Of a stretch of 64,000 nucleotides of DNA, positions 7,944 through 16,162 are shown one piece after another. Position numbers and translations under genes: made by a program. Source of the stretch: an uncultured Celeribacter sp. (GTDB lineage Bacteria; Pseudomonadota; Alphaproteobacteria; Rhodobacterales; Rhodobacteraceae); NCBI RefSeq assembly GCF_963676475.1, contig NZ_OY781106.1, forward strand, positions 62,001-126,000. The letters are read 5' to 3'. The notes under the pieces were generated by a model. The model was not told the origin of the DNA and did not search any database. It saw only the letters and a list, made by a program, of their open reading frames with translations. Position 1 is the stretch's first letter. Each line of letters begins with the position of its first letter.

Positions 7944-8444
7944 AAATCACCTCATATTCCCGATTTCCCTTTATTTACGGCAATACCATACACCTGTTTC
8001 AGGTGCACAGTGATTTTTAACCCTGTCAGGAATGCGGATTTGATGATTTCCAGCTTCAAAGTTCGAAAAATTCGCGAAAATCTAATATCTATATGTTTTT
8101 AAAAAGAATTTCTACAAATATTCGGTGAAAATCAAACTTTGAAGTGACTTCAAAGTTTCAGAGAACCAGCTTTCGCACAAAATAAAAAACCGCAGGGGAT
8201 AGACCGCCTGTTGAACTATGATTTTCCTATTGTCTGTATGATGTTAGCCAATGCGGCCTTTATGCGTCCAGAACGCAAGCATTTGACGCCTCAGTGAGTG
8301 CTTAAAGCCCCATTTCACCACCACTCTTGCACATGTCCTTCTGCACTATTCCTGCCCAAAACACCAATTTCACTCGCCTTTTCAGTGCCTTGTTTGTTTT
8401 TCCGGCGGACCCTCGTTTTGTGCGTAAGTTAGCCCCCCCCTACA
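7944..8444. other. Non-coding prophage terminus with candidate transposase-binding repeats
   Basis: No convincing gene in about 500 AT-rich bases. The end itself reads TGTAGGGGGGGGCTAAC on the minus strand from 8444 inward. The 9-mer ttttgtgcg at 8416-8424 recurs in inverted form as cgcacaaaa at 8174-8182, spaced as expected for two MuA end-binding sites (L1/L2-like, inferred). The 10-mer cttcaaagtt occurs at 8054 and again within the palindrome at 8134-8158. Confidence 0.6.
8134..8158. repeat. Perfect 12-bp inverted repeat with 1-base spacer
   Basis: Arms aaactttgaagt (8134-8145) and acttcaaagttt (8147-8158) are exact reverse complements around one G. There is no T-run after it, so it is not an obvious terminator. 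It resembles a dimer-binding operator; a further half-site, cttcaaagtt, lies at 8054-8063. The regulator is unknown. Confidence 0.7.
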
Positions 8445-8449
8445 TTACG
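8445..8449. other. Predicted 5-bp target-site duplication, chromosomal side
   Basis: Mu-family elements duplicate five bases of target. The five bases next to the prophage end are ttacg. The matching copy should lie at the other prophage end, outside this window, so this is a prediction and not an observation. Confidence 0.4.
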
Positions 8450-8930
8450 TCCCGGCGATCTGGCGGGCCTCAATCGTAATCACATTAAGGCGACGAGGCA
8501 TGGTCGTAGGCTGAGAGTACGAACGAACAAGCGTAGCAAAATCGCGACGATCCCGGTGTCGCAGAAGCTCGGGGTGCTTCTGGATGCGACGCCAAGTGAC
8601 CGGATGCTGATCCTTGTGGGGGACAAGGGGCAAAAGCTCGATGCGGAGAGCGCCTCAAAAGCGGTGAGCCGATGGCGCAATCGTATCCCAGAGCTGACGC
8701 CTGAGGCCAAGGGGTTCGATCTTCGGCTCTACGACGCGCGCGGCACAGCGGCAACGCGGCTGCTGGAGGCGGGGTTGGGGCTGAACGATATCGCGTCATA
8801 CATGGGCTGGAGCATTCGCTACGCCAGCCAAGTCATCGAGCATTACGCGGTGATTTCCGAAGACGAAACCGACCGTGTGAATCGGGCGCTGGAAGCTGCC
8901 CAGAAGGCAAAAAATGGAACAAAATTGTAA
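8445..8930 (+). pseudogene. 3' part of a tyrosine recombinase (island integrase) cut by the Mu-like prophage
   Basis: From 8445 an open frame without a start reads LRPGDLAGLNRNHI, the R-box of phage-type integrases. It continues through a beta-hairpin Lys region (RVRTNKRSKIATIP), YDARGT in place of HxLRG, GWS in place of GHS, and a likely catalytic Tyr in IEHYAV, with a stop at 8930. Only the last 161 residues remain. The N-terminal half should flank the other prophage end. An internal GTG at 8556 could start a fragment, but it would lack the catalytic Arg. Its position beside the tRNA-Cys 3' end marks it as the integrase of a tRNA-Cys island. Confidence 0.85.
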
Positions 8931-8990
8931 ACCGACCTGTAAACGGTCGCACTCTCAAGGAGGCCATGATGACACAAGTGCTTAAAATAT

Positions 8991-9064
8991 TGGAGGCGAG
9001 TACCGGAATCGAACCGGTGTACACGGATTTGCAATCCGCTGCGTCACCACTCCGCCAACTCGCC
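8991..9064 (-). tRNA. tRNA-Cys (anticodon GCA)
   Basis: On the minus strand the sequence folds as a full cloverleaf. The acceptor GGCGAGT pairs with the 3' end, the anticodon loop reads TTGCAAA giving anticodon GCA, the T-arm contains GGTTCGATTCC, and CCA is encoded. The 3' end faces the integrase remnant, the usual arrangement at an island attachment site. Confidence 0.95.
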
Positions 9065-9211
9065 TGAATGGTGAGCCGCTATCTATACCATGCTTGAAAC
9101 CTGTGCAAGCCGCCTTTTGACGGTTTTCGCAGCTGCATTGATATGTTGCCCCTGCCGGAGGCTTGTGGCAAAACGGCCCAAGAGATGCCCATGAACGAAA
9201 GAGTTCAGCCT

Positions 9212-9865
9212 ATGCCAGATTTCACCCAGCTCCGCACCACCATGGTCGACACGCAGGTTCGCCCCTCCGATGTGACCAAATTCCCGATCATCGAGGCCAT
9301 GTTGACCGTTCCGCGCGAGAATTTCGTGCCGGATGACAAACGCGCAGGCGCCTATGTCGGCGAACATGTCGATCTCGGCAACAACCGTGTGGTGCTCGAT
9401 CCCCGGGTTCTGTCGAAGATGCTCGATGTTCTGAACATCGAAAACGATGAACTGGTGCTCGATCTGGGATGTGCCATGGGTTACTCCTCCGCCGTCATCG
9501 CGCGGATGGCACAGGCGGTGGTTGCCGTCGAAGAAGACGAAACGCTGGCGCAAGAGGCGGCAAGCGCTCTGACGGCCAACGGATCCGACAATGTGATCCT
9601 CGAGACCGGGCCTATTGCCAAGGGGGCGCCGCAGCACGGACCCTATGATGTTGTGATCCTGCAAGGCGGGGTTGAAGAAATGCCTGATGAAATTCTGTCG
9701 CAGGTGAAGGAAAAAGGCCGCATCTGTGCTATTTTCCTAGACGGAGCCCTTGGCATCGTGCGTATAGGGTACAAGATAGATGGTGCAATTACATGGCGCA
9801 TGGCGTTCAATGCCACCGCGCCGGTACTACCGGGTTTTGTAAAGCGCGCGCAATTCGCGCTGTAA
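9212..9865 (+). CDS. pcm: Protein-L-isoaspartate O-methyltransferase family protein
   Basis: A 217-residue SAM-dependent methyltransferase. The start MPDFTQLRTTMVDTQVRPSD is the family's usual N-terminus; in-frame ATGs at 9191 and 9143 lack support. The SAM-binding motif VLDLGCAMGYSSA is at about residues 75-87, with acidic VAVEED after the next strand. Pcm enzymes methylate isoaspartyl residues to repair aged proteins. Rhodobacterales homologues commonly stand directly before tolC, as here, so the cellular role may not be simple repair. It is the first intact gene after tRNA-Cys. Confidence 0.85.
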   Translation: MPDFTQLRTTMVDTQVRPSDVTKFPIIEAMLTVPRENFVPDDKRAGAYVGEHVDLGNNRVVLDPRVLSKMLDVLNIENDELVLDLGCAMGYSSAVIARMAQAVVAVEEDETLAQEAASALTANGSDNVILETGPIAKGAPQHGPYDVVILQGGVEEMPDEILSQVKEKGRICAIFLDGALGIVRIGYKIDGAITWRMAFNATAPVLPGFVKRAQFAL

Positions 9866-9921
9866 TATTGCGGACGTAGGATTGGCCTGAGCGGCCCCGG
9901 CGTTCGAGATAACAAAGGGGC

Positions 9922-11319
9922 ATGAGGCCAATGAGCAAAAGCAAGACGATCAGAACAGCGCTATACGCCGGTGTGACGGCGATTGGCGTGGGAATGTTTC
10001 CGCTGGCATCCTGGGCGGAAACGCTCGGGGATGCGCTGGCATCGGCTTATAAGAATTCGGGACTTCTGGAACAAAACCGTGCCACGCTGCGCGCGGCGGA
10101 CGAGGGCGTGGCATCTGCCCTGTCCGAATTGCGCCCGACCCTGTCCTACAATTACGAAGCGGGCAAATCCAAAAGCTTTCAGACTGATGCCTGGAGTGAC
10201 TGGACCGATACGCTTTCCTTCGTCGCCTCGATGGATATCTATACCTTCGGACGCAATAAGTTTTCCGTAGATCTGCAAAAAGAGGTCGTTCTTGCGACGC
10301 GGGCCTCTCTCGTCAATGTCGAGCAATCGGTGCTGGCCTCTGCCGTCGACGCCTACATGGGCGTGCGGGAGGCTCAGGCTCTGGTCAACCTGCGGCAAAG
10401 CGCTGTGCGTCTGAACCAACAGAACCTGCGCGCCGCGCAGGATCGTTTTGATGTGGGCGAGATCACCCGCACCGAAGTGGCGCAATATGAGGCGCAGCTG
10501 GCCTCCGTGCGCGCCGATCTGGCCTCTGCGCAGGGCACGCTTTCCGCCGCGCGCGAGACCTACAAGGTCGCCGTGGGGCATTACCCGACGAAGCTGTCGA
10601 CCCCGCCCAATATCAAATTGCCGGTGCCGTCGCTGGAGGCCGCTGTCTCCACCGCGCGTCAAAGACATCCGGGCATTATTGCTTTGCAACACCAAGCCGC
10701 CGCTCAGGACATCGCCGTCGATATCGCCGAGCGCAATATGTTCCCGACCGTGTCCGGCACCGTGACCCAGAGCTATTCCGACAATTTCGACAATGACACC
10801 ACCTCGATCGGTCTCGGCGTCTCAGGCACGATCTATTCTGGCGGTGCTATTGCCTCCGGCGTGCGTGGCGCGGTGGCCAATCGCGATGCGGCGCGCGCCG
10901 AATTGTTGCAAACCACCCGCGAAGTCGAGCAAGGGGTGCGCACGAACTGGGCGATGTTGTCCGTTTATGCCGCTTCCGAACAGGCGTCGAATGCCTATGT
11001 GAAAGCTCAGCGCGTGGCCTATGACGGTGTGCGTGAAGAGGCCGATCTGGGCGCTGCGACCACGCTCGACGTGTTGGATGCGGAACAAGATTTGCTCGAT
11101 GCGCAGGTCTCGGCCATTCAGGCCCGCATCGCGCGCGAAACGCAGTCTTACGTAGTGTTGCAATCCCTTGGCATGCTGACCGTTGAGCAACTCAAGCTGA
11201 ACGTCCCGGTTTATGACCCGGCGGCCTATTACAATGCCGTCAAAAACGCGCCGACCCGCTATGTCAGCCCGCAGGGTGAAAAGCTGGATCGCGTGCTCGA
11301 AGGCTTGATGAAAAAGTAA
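9922..11319 (+). CDS. tolC: TolC family outer membrane efflux protein
   Basis: A 465-residue outer membrane channel with a signal peptide (cleavage near ASWA-ET, residue 31). It has the repeated helical pattern of TolC, two halves with matching motifs (ALASAYKNSGLLEQNRA and ATTLDVLDAEQDLL), and a length close to the family norm. TolC trimers link inner-membrane ABC, RND or MFS pumps to the outside. No pump gene is adjacent, so it probably serves several exporters. A GGGGC ribosome-binding sequence precedes the ATG at 9922. Confidence 0.93.
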   Translation: MRPMSKSKTIRTALYAGVTAIGVGMFPLASWAETLGDALASAYKNSGLLEQNRATLRAADEGVASALSELRPTLSYNYEAGKSKSFQTDAWSDWTDTLSFVASMDIYTFGRNKFSVDLQKEVVLATRASLVNVEQSVLASAVDAYMGVREAQALVNLRQSAVRLNQQNLRAAQDRFDVGEITRTEVAQYEAQLASVRADLASAQGTLSAARETYKVAVGHYPTKLSTPPNIKLPVPSLEAAVSTARQRHPGIIALQHQAAAQDIAVDIAERNMFPTVSGTVTQSYSDNFDNDTTSIGLGVSGTIYSGGAIASGVRGAVANRDAARAELLQTTREVEQGVRTNWAMLSVYAASEQASNAYVKAQRVAYDGVREEADLGAATTLDVLDAEQDLLDAQVSAIQARIARETQSYVVLQSLGMLTVEQLKLNVPVYDPAAYYNAVKNAPTRYVSPQGEKLDRVLEGLMKK

Positions 11320-11457
11320 CAGCCGAAGCTTTCGGTTGGGTGAAAACGCCCTCGCATGTCGGTGTTCCGATCTGCGGGGGTTTGCGTTTTAGGGCGGCTT
11401 CTATTGTATGTGAGACGGAAGCTGGCTACCATCAGGGGGAGTGCAAAGGGAGTCGGG

Positions 11458-12669
11458 ATGTCTGATCCGATGACAAATCTTGATGCGGACGATGTCTTGG
11501 CCTCGATCCGCCGTTTGGTGGCGGAAACCCACACCCATGCTCACACCCGTGGGGCCGAGCATCGGGCGGAGCAAGTGGCGACTCCTTCAAAGGCCATGCA
11601 GCAGACACCTCTGACTTTGGATCACCCCCTGACCTCACCTGTTGAGAGTGACGAGACCGCATCCGCTCCGGCGGCTCTGGTCCTGACGCCGGATTTTCGT
11701 GTGGAAAAGCCGGCCACTGTCGCAGTCGAAGAGAAGACTGGCGAAGAGGGGCCTTCCGAGACCCCGGAGCCGCTGGTCCTGTCGATGGAACAGGCCGTGC
11801 ATGTGCCTCAGAATGCCCCGGAGCAGGTGCCAGAGGAGCAGGCACCAGAACAGATATCCGAGGCGGTGATCGAAACGCTGGTCGCAGAAGAGGCGCAAGC
11901 CGCGTCTGAGCCGGAGATCCCCTCCGCCCCGCCGGCGGATTGGAGTGCGGATCTGGACGACACGCCAGATGAGGTCGCCGCGGCCCATGTCGCCCGCCTG
12001 TCTCTCGAACAACGTATTGCCGAGCTTGAAGCCGCGGTCGGAGCGCAGAGCATGGAGTGGGAACCCGACGGGTCCGAAGGCCTCGAGGCGGAGATCCCGC
12101 GTGCCATGCCGCGTGCATTTACAGAGCCGGGAGCGCGTGTGTTGCATTTCGGTCCGGTAGAGACCTCAAAGGCCGTGACCCCGGACGCTGATGAGACAGC
12201 TTCCGGCCAAGAGACTGACGAGACGTATGATGATGCGGACGGAGCTGCGATGACACAGGCTGAAGACCGGGTAAATGACGATATGGATGAGATCGCCGAT
12301 GCCGAGGTGATCGAGGAAACCGCCTATCAGCCTGCGCAGGAGGCGTCTGACGAGGCCCTCCCTGAGGATGCGGCAGAGCGTGAAGAGGCGGAGATCGCAG
12401 ACGCTAAGATCGCCGATGCAGAGACGGAAGAGGACGCGGAACCCGCAGAGGGCGTCGCTCCCGATCCCGACCCGAGCCTTGAAGAAGAACTCGCTCTGGC
12501 GGGCTATGCCGATGAGGACATCCTTGACGAAGAGGCTTTGCGCGATCTGGTCGCGCAGGTGATTCGCGAAGAATTGCAGGGGGAGTTGGGCCAGCGCATC
12601 ACCCGCAATGTGCGTCGTCTGGTGCGTCGCGAGGTGCAGCGCGCGCTGACCCTGCGCGAGTTTGAGTGA
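11458..12669 (+). CDS. Acidic low-complexity protein with PopZ-like N-terminus
   Basis: A 403-residue protein, start chosen at MSDPMTNLDADDVLASIRRLVAE after gggagtcggg. The N-terminal DDVLASIRRLV segment recalls the first helix of PopZ (DUF2497), the polar organiser of alphaproteobacteria. A long, very acidic Pro/Glu/Ala-rich linker follows (about residues 40-330), then a conserved C-terminal block with EEALRDLVAQVIREELQ and a basic RRLVRREVQRAL helix. This helix-linker-oligomerisation layout resembles PopZ, but homology is only suggested. It lies between tolC and the convergent cobQ. Confidence 0.55.
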   Translation: MSDPMTNLDADDVLASIRRLVAETHTHAHTRGAEHRAEQVATPSKAMQQTPLTLDHPLTSPVESDETASAPAALVLTPDFRVEKPATVAVEEKTGEEGPSETPEPLVLSMEQAVHVPQNAPEQVPEEQAPEQISEAVIETLVAEEAQAASEPEIPSAPPADWSADLDDTPDEVAAAHVARLSLEQRIAELEAAVGAQSMEWEPDGSEGLEAEIPRAMPRAFTEPGARVLHFGPVETSKAVTPDADETASGQETDETYDDADGAAMTQAEDRVNDDMDEIADAEVIEETAYQPAQEASDEALPEDAAEREEAEIADAKIADAETEEDAEPAEGVAPDPDPSLEEELALAGYADEDILDEEALRDLVAQVIREELQGELGQRITRNVRRLVRREVQRALTLREFE

Positions 12670-12671
12670 TC

Positions 12672-12787
12672 AAAGCGTCACGCCTTTAACCTGATCCAAC
12701 AGATAAAGACGTGGCGCGTGCAACGTCGAAATCTTGCACGACGCTCCGCCAAAACCAGTATGTCAGGTTCTGGGCGGAATGCGTTAG
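12672..12787. repeat. Dispersed palindromic repeat, copy A
   Basis: About 116 bp between two convergent genes, overlapping the last codon and stop of cobQ. It shares with copies B and C the blocks AAAGCGTCACGCCTTTAAC, a central GGCGCGTGCAA, and the right end GGCGGAATGCGTTAG. The right half is an imperfect reverse complement of the left half, so the single strand could fold into a long hairpin. It may act as a bidirectional transcription end. Confidence 0.75.
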
Positions 12788-14265
12788 CCAGTTTTGATGT
12801 CTTCAGCCAAATCGTAAATCCGGTCGAGGTCCAGATGGGCCTCGATGTGAACGGCCAGCGCATCCAGCGTCTGCTCCACCGTGGCGTCGAAATTTATGGC
12901 TGAGGTCTTGGCACCAAACCGGTCCAGATAGGCAACGCGAAACGCATCTGCCGTGAACAATCCGTGCAAATAGCATCCCATCACGCGTCCATCCTCTGAC
13001 GCGGCGCCTTCGGGGCGTCCTTCGACCGTCAGCCAGGCGCGGGACATATCGGGTCCTTCGGTGCGCCCGATGTGGATTTCATAGGCGCGCATCTCATGTC
13101 CGCTCGCGTGATCTGTCGCCACCACCTCGGCCAGCCTTTTGTCGCCGCCCATCGTCGTTGTCACGTTCAAAAGCCCAAGCCCCGGATGCCGCCCCGTCTG
13201 CCCTTCTATGCCGTTCGGGTCGTCGATCCATTGGCCAAGCATCTGATATCCGCCGCAAATCCCCAAAACATGACCGCCACGCCGGACATGGGCGTGCAGG
13301 TCGATGTCCCAACCTTGCGCCCGGAAAAACGCCAAATCCCCCAGCGTCGATTTCGTGCCGGGGATCAAAACCAGATCGGCGTCGCCGGGCAGGGGCGCTC
13401 CCGGTTCCACGATCTGCACCGTCACATCGGGTTCTGCGGCGAGCGGGTCGAGATCGTCGAAATTCGCGATCCGTGAGAGTTTCGGTACGGCGATCTTGAT
13501 CCCACCTGTCTCTGTTTTCTGGGTTTTATGGAAGCGAGAGCTGATCTCCATCACATCCTCTGCGGGCAGGCGATGGGCCTCGGGAAACCACGGCAGCGTA
13601 CCAAGATCGGCCCAGCCGGTGCGCTGGGCGATGTCTTTCGAGCCTTCTTCGAAGAGGTTCGGATCGCCGCGAAACTTATTGACGACAAAGCCCCGGATGC
13701 GGGCGCGATCCTGCGGCGAAAGCACGGTATGAGAGCCGACCAGCTGCGCGATCACGCCACCCCGGTCGATGTCGCCAACCAAGATGACGGGCAGATCGGC
13801 GGCCTCGGCAAAGCCCATATTGGCAATGTCGCCCCGACGCAGATTGGTCTCCGCCGGGCTTCCGGCGCCTTCGATCACCACGAGATCGGCGGAGGCGGCG
13901 AGGCGGTGGAAACTTTCCAACACCTTGGACATGAGATTGGGCTTTTCCTGACCGTAATCGCGGGCCTTGAGTGTGCCCATGCGTTTGCCTTGCACCACGA
14001 CCTGCGCGCCGCTTTCGCTTTCGGGTTTCAACAGCACCGGGTTCATGTCGGAATGTGCAGGCAGACCACAGGCACGGGCCTGAAGCGCCTGCGCGCGGCC
14101 GATCTCACCGCCATCGGTCGTCACGGCGGCGTTGTTCGACATGTTTTGCGGCTTGAAGGGGGCGACCTTGACCCCGCGCCGGGTGAAGGCCCGGCAGAGC
14201 CCCGCGACCAACATGGATTTGCCCACATTGGAGCCGGTGCCCTGGATCATGATTGCCTTGGCCAT
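12784..14265 (-). CDS. cobQ: Cobyric acid synthase
   Basis: A 493-residue glutamine-dependent amidotransferase. It amidates adenosyl-cobyrinic acid a,c-diamide at four side chains in cobalamin synthesis. The N-terminal dethiobiotin-synthetase-like ATP domain begins MAKAIMIQGTGSNVGKSML (P-loop residues 9-17), with VILVGDIDRGGV further on. The C-terminal class I glutaminase domain has the nucleophile in HVLGICGGYQML and a late GCYLHG histidine. The ATG at 14265 follows ggagaaac. No cobalamin riboswitch was recognised upstream, and no other cob genes are adjacent. The stop falls inside repeat copy A. Confidence 0.95.
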   Translation of the reverse strand: MAKAIMIQGTGSNVGKSMLVAGLCRAFTRRGVKVAPFKPQNMSNNAAVTTDGGEIGRAQALQARACGLPAHSDMNPVLLKPESESGAQVVVQGKRMGTLKARDYGQEKPNLMSKVLESFHRLAASADLVVIEGAGSPAETNLRRGDIANMGFAEAADLPVILVGDIDRGGVIAQLVGSHTVLSPQDRARIRGFVVNKFRGDPNLFEEGSKDIAQRTGWADLGTLPWFPEAHRLPAEDVMEISSRFHKTQKTETGGIKIAVPKLSRIANFDDLDPLAAEPDVTVQIVEPGAPLPGDADLVLIPGTKSTLGDLAFFRAQGWDIDLHAHVRRGGHVLGICGGYQMLGQWIDDPNGIEGQTGRHPGLGLLNVTTTMGGDKRLAEVVATDHASGHEMRAYEIHIGRTEGPDMSRAWLTVEGRPEGAASEDGRVMGCYLHGLFTADAFRVAYLDRFGAKTSAINFDATVEQTLDALAVHIEAHLDLDRIYDLAEDIKTG

Positions 14266-14320
14266 CTGTTTCTCCCTTTTGAGGCTCATGAGTATTTGAG
14301 CTGCCATGAAGAGGGAAGGC

Positions 14321-14812
14321 TTAATCCTCGCCGGGTCCACGGCGATGGATGTCGGGGTAGGGCGTGCCGTCGAGGTGGAAGTAGAAATTGTCCTGTGCCG
14401 TGTCGGCCATCAGATCGAGGCCGGGGTAGAAGGCGCGTTCGCCCTTTTTGCGTGAGCCGATTTCGAGCACGACCACATCGCTGTCGGTGTCGTTGCGCAG
14501 GCAGTGGCCGATTTCAACACCTGCTTTGAACCCCGCACAATCGCCGGGAGAGAGGCGTTCTTCGGTCTCGCCATAGACCAGCGTCGGGTGGCCCGAAACG
14601 ATATAGACGAATTCGTCTTCCTGTTCGTGCCAGTGGGGCAGGGCGGAGGCACAGCCGGGCGGCAGCGTGGTCAGATTGACGCCGAATTGTGTGAGACCGG
14701 CCTGATCGCCGAGCGCGCGTTTGATGCGGTCGCGGGTGCCGAGGTGGTGTGGCGGCGGGTAGAGGGTGCCGATCTTGGGCGAGATGGCGGATATGTCGAT
14801 TTTCTTGCGCAT
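14321..14812 (-). CDS. Cupin-domain protein
   Basis: A 163-residue single-domain cupin, start at MRKKIDISAISPKIG after ggagag. Cupin motif 1 is visible as LPHWHEQEDEFVYIVSG (metal ligands His, His, Glu), and motif 2 as a PGDCAGFKAGVEIGHCL strand pair with His. The ending (DGTPYPDIHRRGPGED) matches a family of uncharacterised cupins common in proteobacteria. Substrate unknown. It lies 55 bp upstream of cobQ in the same direction and may be co-transcribed. Confidence 0.85.
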   Translation of the reverse strand: MRKKIDISAISPKIGTLYPPPHHLGTRDRIKRALGDQAGLTQFGVNLTTLPPGCASALPHWHEQEDEFVYIVSGHPTLVYGETEERLSPGDCAGFKAGVEIGHCLRNDTDSDVVVLEIGSRKKGERAFYPGLDLMADTAQDNFYFHLDGTPYPDIHRRGPGED

Positions 14813-14904
14813 GGGACTCTCCTTTTGAGACAGCATGTGCGCAAAAGAAAAGACGCGCCAGCAGCTTGGCGCGTCTTCTTCAAAACATCGGCAACGGCGG
14901 TGTG

Positions 14905-15225
14905 TTACGCTGCCTCTGCAGCCTCTTGGGCATGACGGCGTTCGCTTTCCTCGCGCGACAGCGCGACGGAGGTTCGAATGCCTTTGGAGACGAATTCCAT
15001 CAGACCGGAGACGACGCGTTCACACGGGTCGATGCCGGCACAGGACAGAACTTCGCGGCCATCACGAGACCGCGCCCAACGGGCGATCTGTTCCGGGCCA
15101 TTGCCATATTTTTTATCATCGGCGATCGCATCATCGAGCGCAGCCAAAACAACAGCGGCAAAAAGTTTGCGTGCGCGTTGTCCTTGCTCGGAATTGAATG
15201 CGGTGCCATCCACGAACTCAGCCAT
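14905..15225 (-). CDS. Conserved Rhodobacterales protein (DUF6280-like)
   Basis: A 106-residue protein starting MAEFVDGTAFNSEQG. From memory this matches a short, highly conserved family in Rhodobacteraceae (DUF6280); the function is unknown. The protein is soluble, with a conserved KYGNGPEQIARWARSRDGREVL block and two Cys (SCAGIDPCE), and ends in a charged helix rich in Glu and Ala. It is divergent from efp across a 270-bp spacer that holds nothing else I can identify. Confidence 0.7.
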   Translation of the reverse strand: MAEFVDGTAFNSEQGQRARKLFAAVVLAALDDAIADDKKYGNGPEQIARWARSRDGREVLSCAGIDPCERVVSGLMEFVSKGIRTSVALSREESERRHAQEAAEAA

Positions 15226-15496
15226 GAGTCATCCTTGTATTATTGCTCTTGTCTTTCTGGCGTGCGGGCCCTTATGGCAGGTTTGTAACGATTCGGATAC
15301 AACGCAAATGCATACCTAGGTTGCGCTGTGCGCATATCTGTTTGCGCGAACATCCTGCCCTGACCCGCCGAGACAAAGCGGTACTCCATACTCTTGAACG
15401 CCCATGAGGCGCATGTCGTGAGCCTTGTCAGCCAGCGACTGGCCAGATATAGGGTGCGCTGAGATATCTTCAACCAAACGCCACGGTTTAGTGAAA

Positions 15497-16060
15497 ATGC
15501 CCAAAATCAACGGTAACGAAATCCGCCCCGGCAATGTGCTGGAACATGACGGGGGCCTTTGGGCCGCTGTGAAAGTCGACCACGTGAAGCCCGGCAAGGG
15601 CGGTGCCTTTGCCCAGGTCGAGTTGAAAAACCTGCGCGACGGGCGCAAGCTCAACGAACGCTTCCGCTCTGCCGACAAGGTCGAGCGTGTGCGTCTTGAG
15701 CAAAAAGACATGCAGTTTCTCTATGAGAGCGACGGTCTTTTGAACATCATGGACACCGAGACCTACGATCAGGTCACGATCCCAGCCGACATTCTGGGCG
15801 AGCGTCGTCCGTTCCTTCAGGACGGCATGACCATCGTGGTCGAATTCTACGAAGAAGAGGCGCTGAACGCGACCTTGCCGCAGAAAGTCGTTTGCAAGAT
15901 CGTCGAGACCGAGCCGGTCGTCAAAGGTCAGACCGCTGCGAACTCCTTTAAACCCGCCACGCTCGACAATGGCGTGCGCGTCATGGTGCCGCCCTTCGTG
16001 GGCACCGATGAGGACATCGTGGTGAACACCGAGACCATGGAATATTCGGAGCGTGCCTGA
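15497..16060 (+). CDS. efp: Translation elongation factor P
   Basis: A 187-residue EF-P, matching the usual length, with the start at MPKINGNEIRPGNVL. The KOW-like N-terminal domain has the loop PGKGGAFAQ with the tip Lys that is modified in many bacteria. The C-terminal OB domains end in GTDEDIVVNTETMEYSERA. EF-P relieves ribosome stalling at polyproline. No lysine-modifying epmA/epmB is nearby. An imperfect in-frame copy of the last codons follows the stop codon (see next entry). A strong terminator lies at 16114-16142. Confidence 0.97.
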   Translation: MPKINGNEIRPGNVLEHDGGLWAAVKVDHVKPGKGGAFAQVELKNLRDGRKLNERFRSADKVERVRLEQKDMQFLYESDGLLNIMDTETYDQVTIPADILGERRPFLQDGMTIVVEFYEEEALNATLPQKVVCKIVETEPVVKGQTAANSFKPATLDNGVRVMVPPFVGTDEDIVVNTETMEYSERA

Positions 16061-16090
16061 GGCACGACGGAGTACTCGGAGCGCGCATAA
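16040..16090 (+). repeat. Duplicated efp 3' end, in frame after the stop codon
   Basis: The last codons of efp (gaa tat tcg gag cgt gcc tga, 16040-16060) recur as gag tac tcg gag cgc gca taa (16070-16090), in the same frame. Readthrough of the TGA would add GTTEYSERA. Both copies encode EYSERA and differ only by synonymous changes in the coding part. Confidence 0.8.
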
Positions 16091-16113
16091 CGCCTGCCCC
16101 ATTCGCTAAAAGT

Positions 16114-16142
16114 AAAAAGCCGCTCCTTTCGGGCGGCTTTTT
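16114..16142 (+). terminator. Rho-independent terminator of efp
   Basis: Stem aaaaagccgc / gcggcttttt with a 9-base loop and a run of T. It lies 24 bp after the second stop of the duplicated efp end and also faces the converging BKACE gene, so it may serve both strands. Confidence 0.85.
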
Positions 16143-16162
16143 CCGTTTCCATGAGGCGAGAA

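Larger units (their letters stand above)
1..8444. mobile_element. Mu-like transposable prophage, repressor-side end; continues beyond position 1
   Basis: Seen: an S24 repressor faces a leftward early operon holding a Ner-like protein, a DDE transposase with Mu-type domains and a MuB-type AAA ATPase. This is the repressor-ner-A-B layout of Mu relatives. The outer end is placed at 8444: the minus strand there begins TGTAGGGG, giving the 5'-TG expected of Mu ends, and immediately beyond it an integrase reading frame resumes. Only about 8.4 kb is visible, so lysis, head and tail genes should lie to the left. Whether the phage is intact cannot be judged from this window. Confidence 0.9.

Noticed and set aside
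8556..8930. A complete small integrase starting at the GTG at 8556
   Set aside because: The frame continues upstream to the prophage boundary with clear integrase sequence including the R-box Arg, so the shorter frame is only part of a truncated gene.
12670..14340. A cobalamin riboswitch upstream of cobQ
   Set aside because: No B12-box-like or extended structured leader was recognisable between the cupin gene and the cobQ start; the 55-bp gap is too short.
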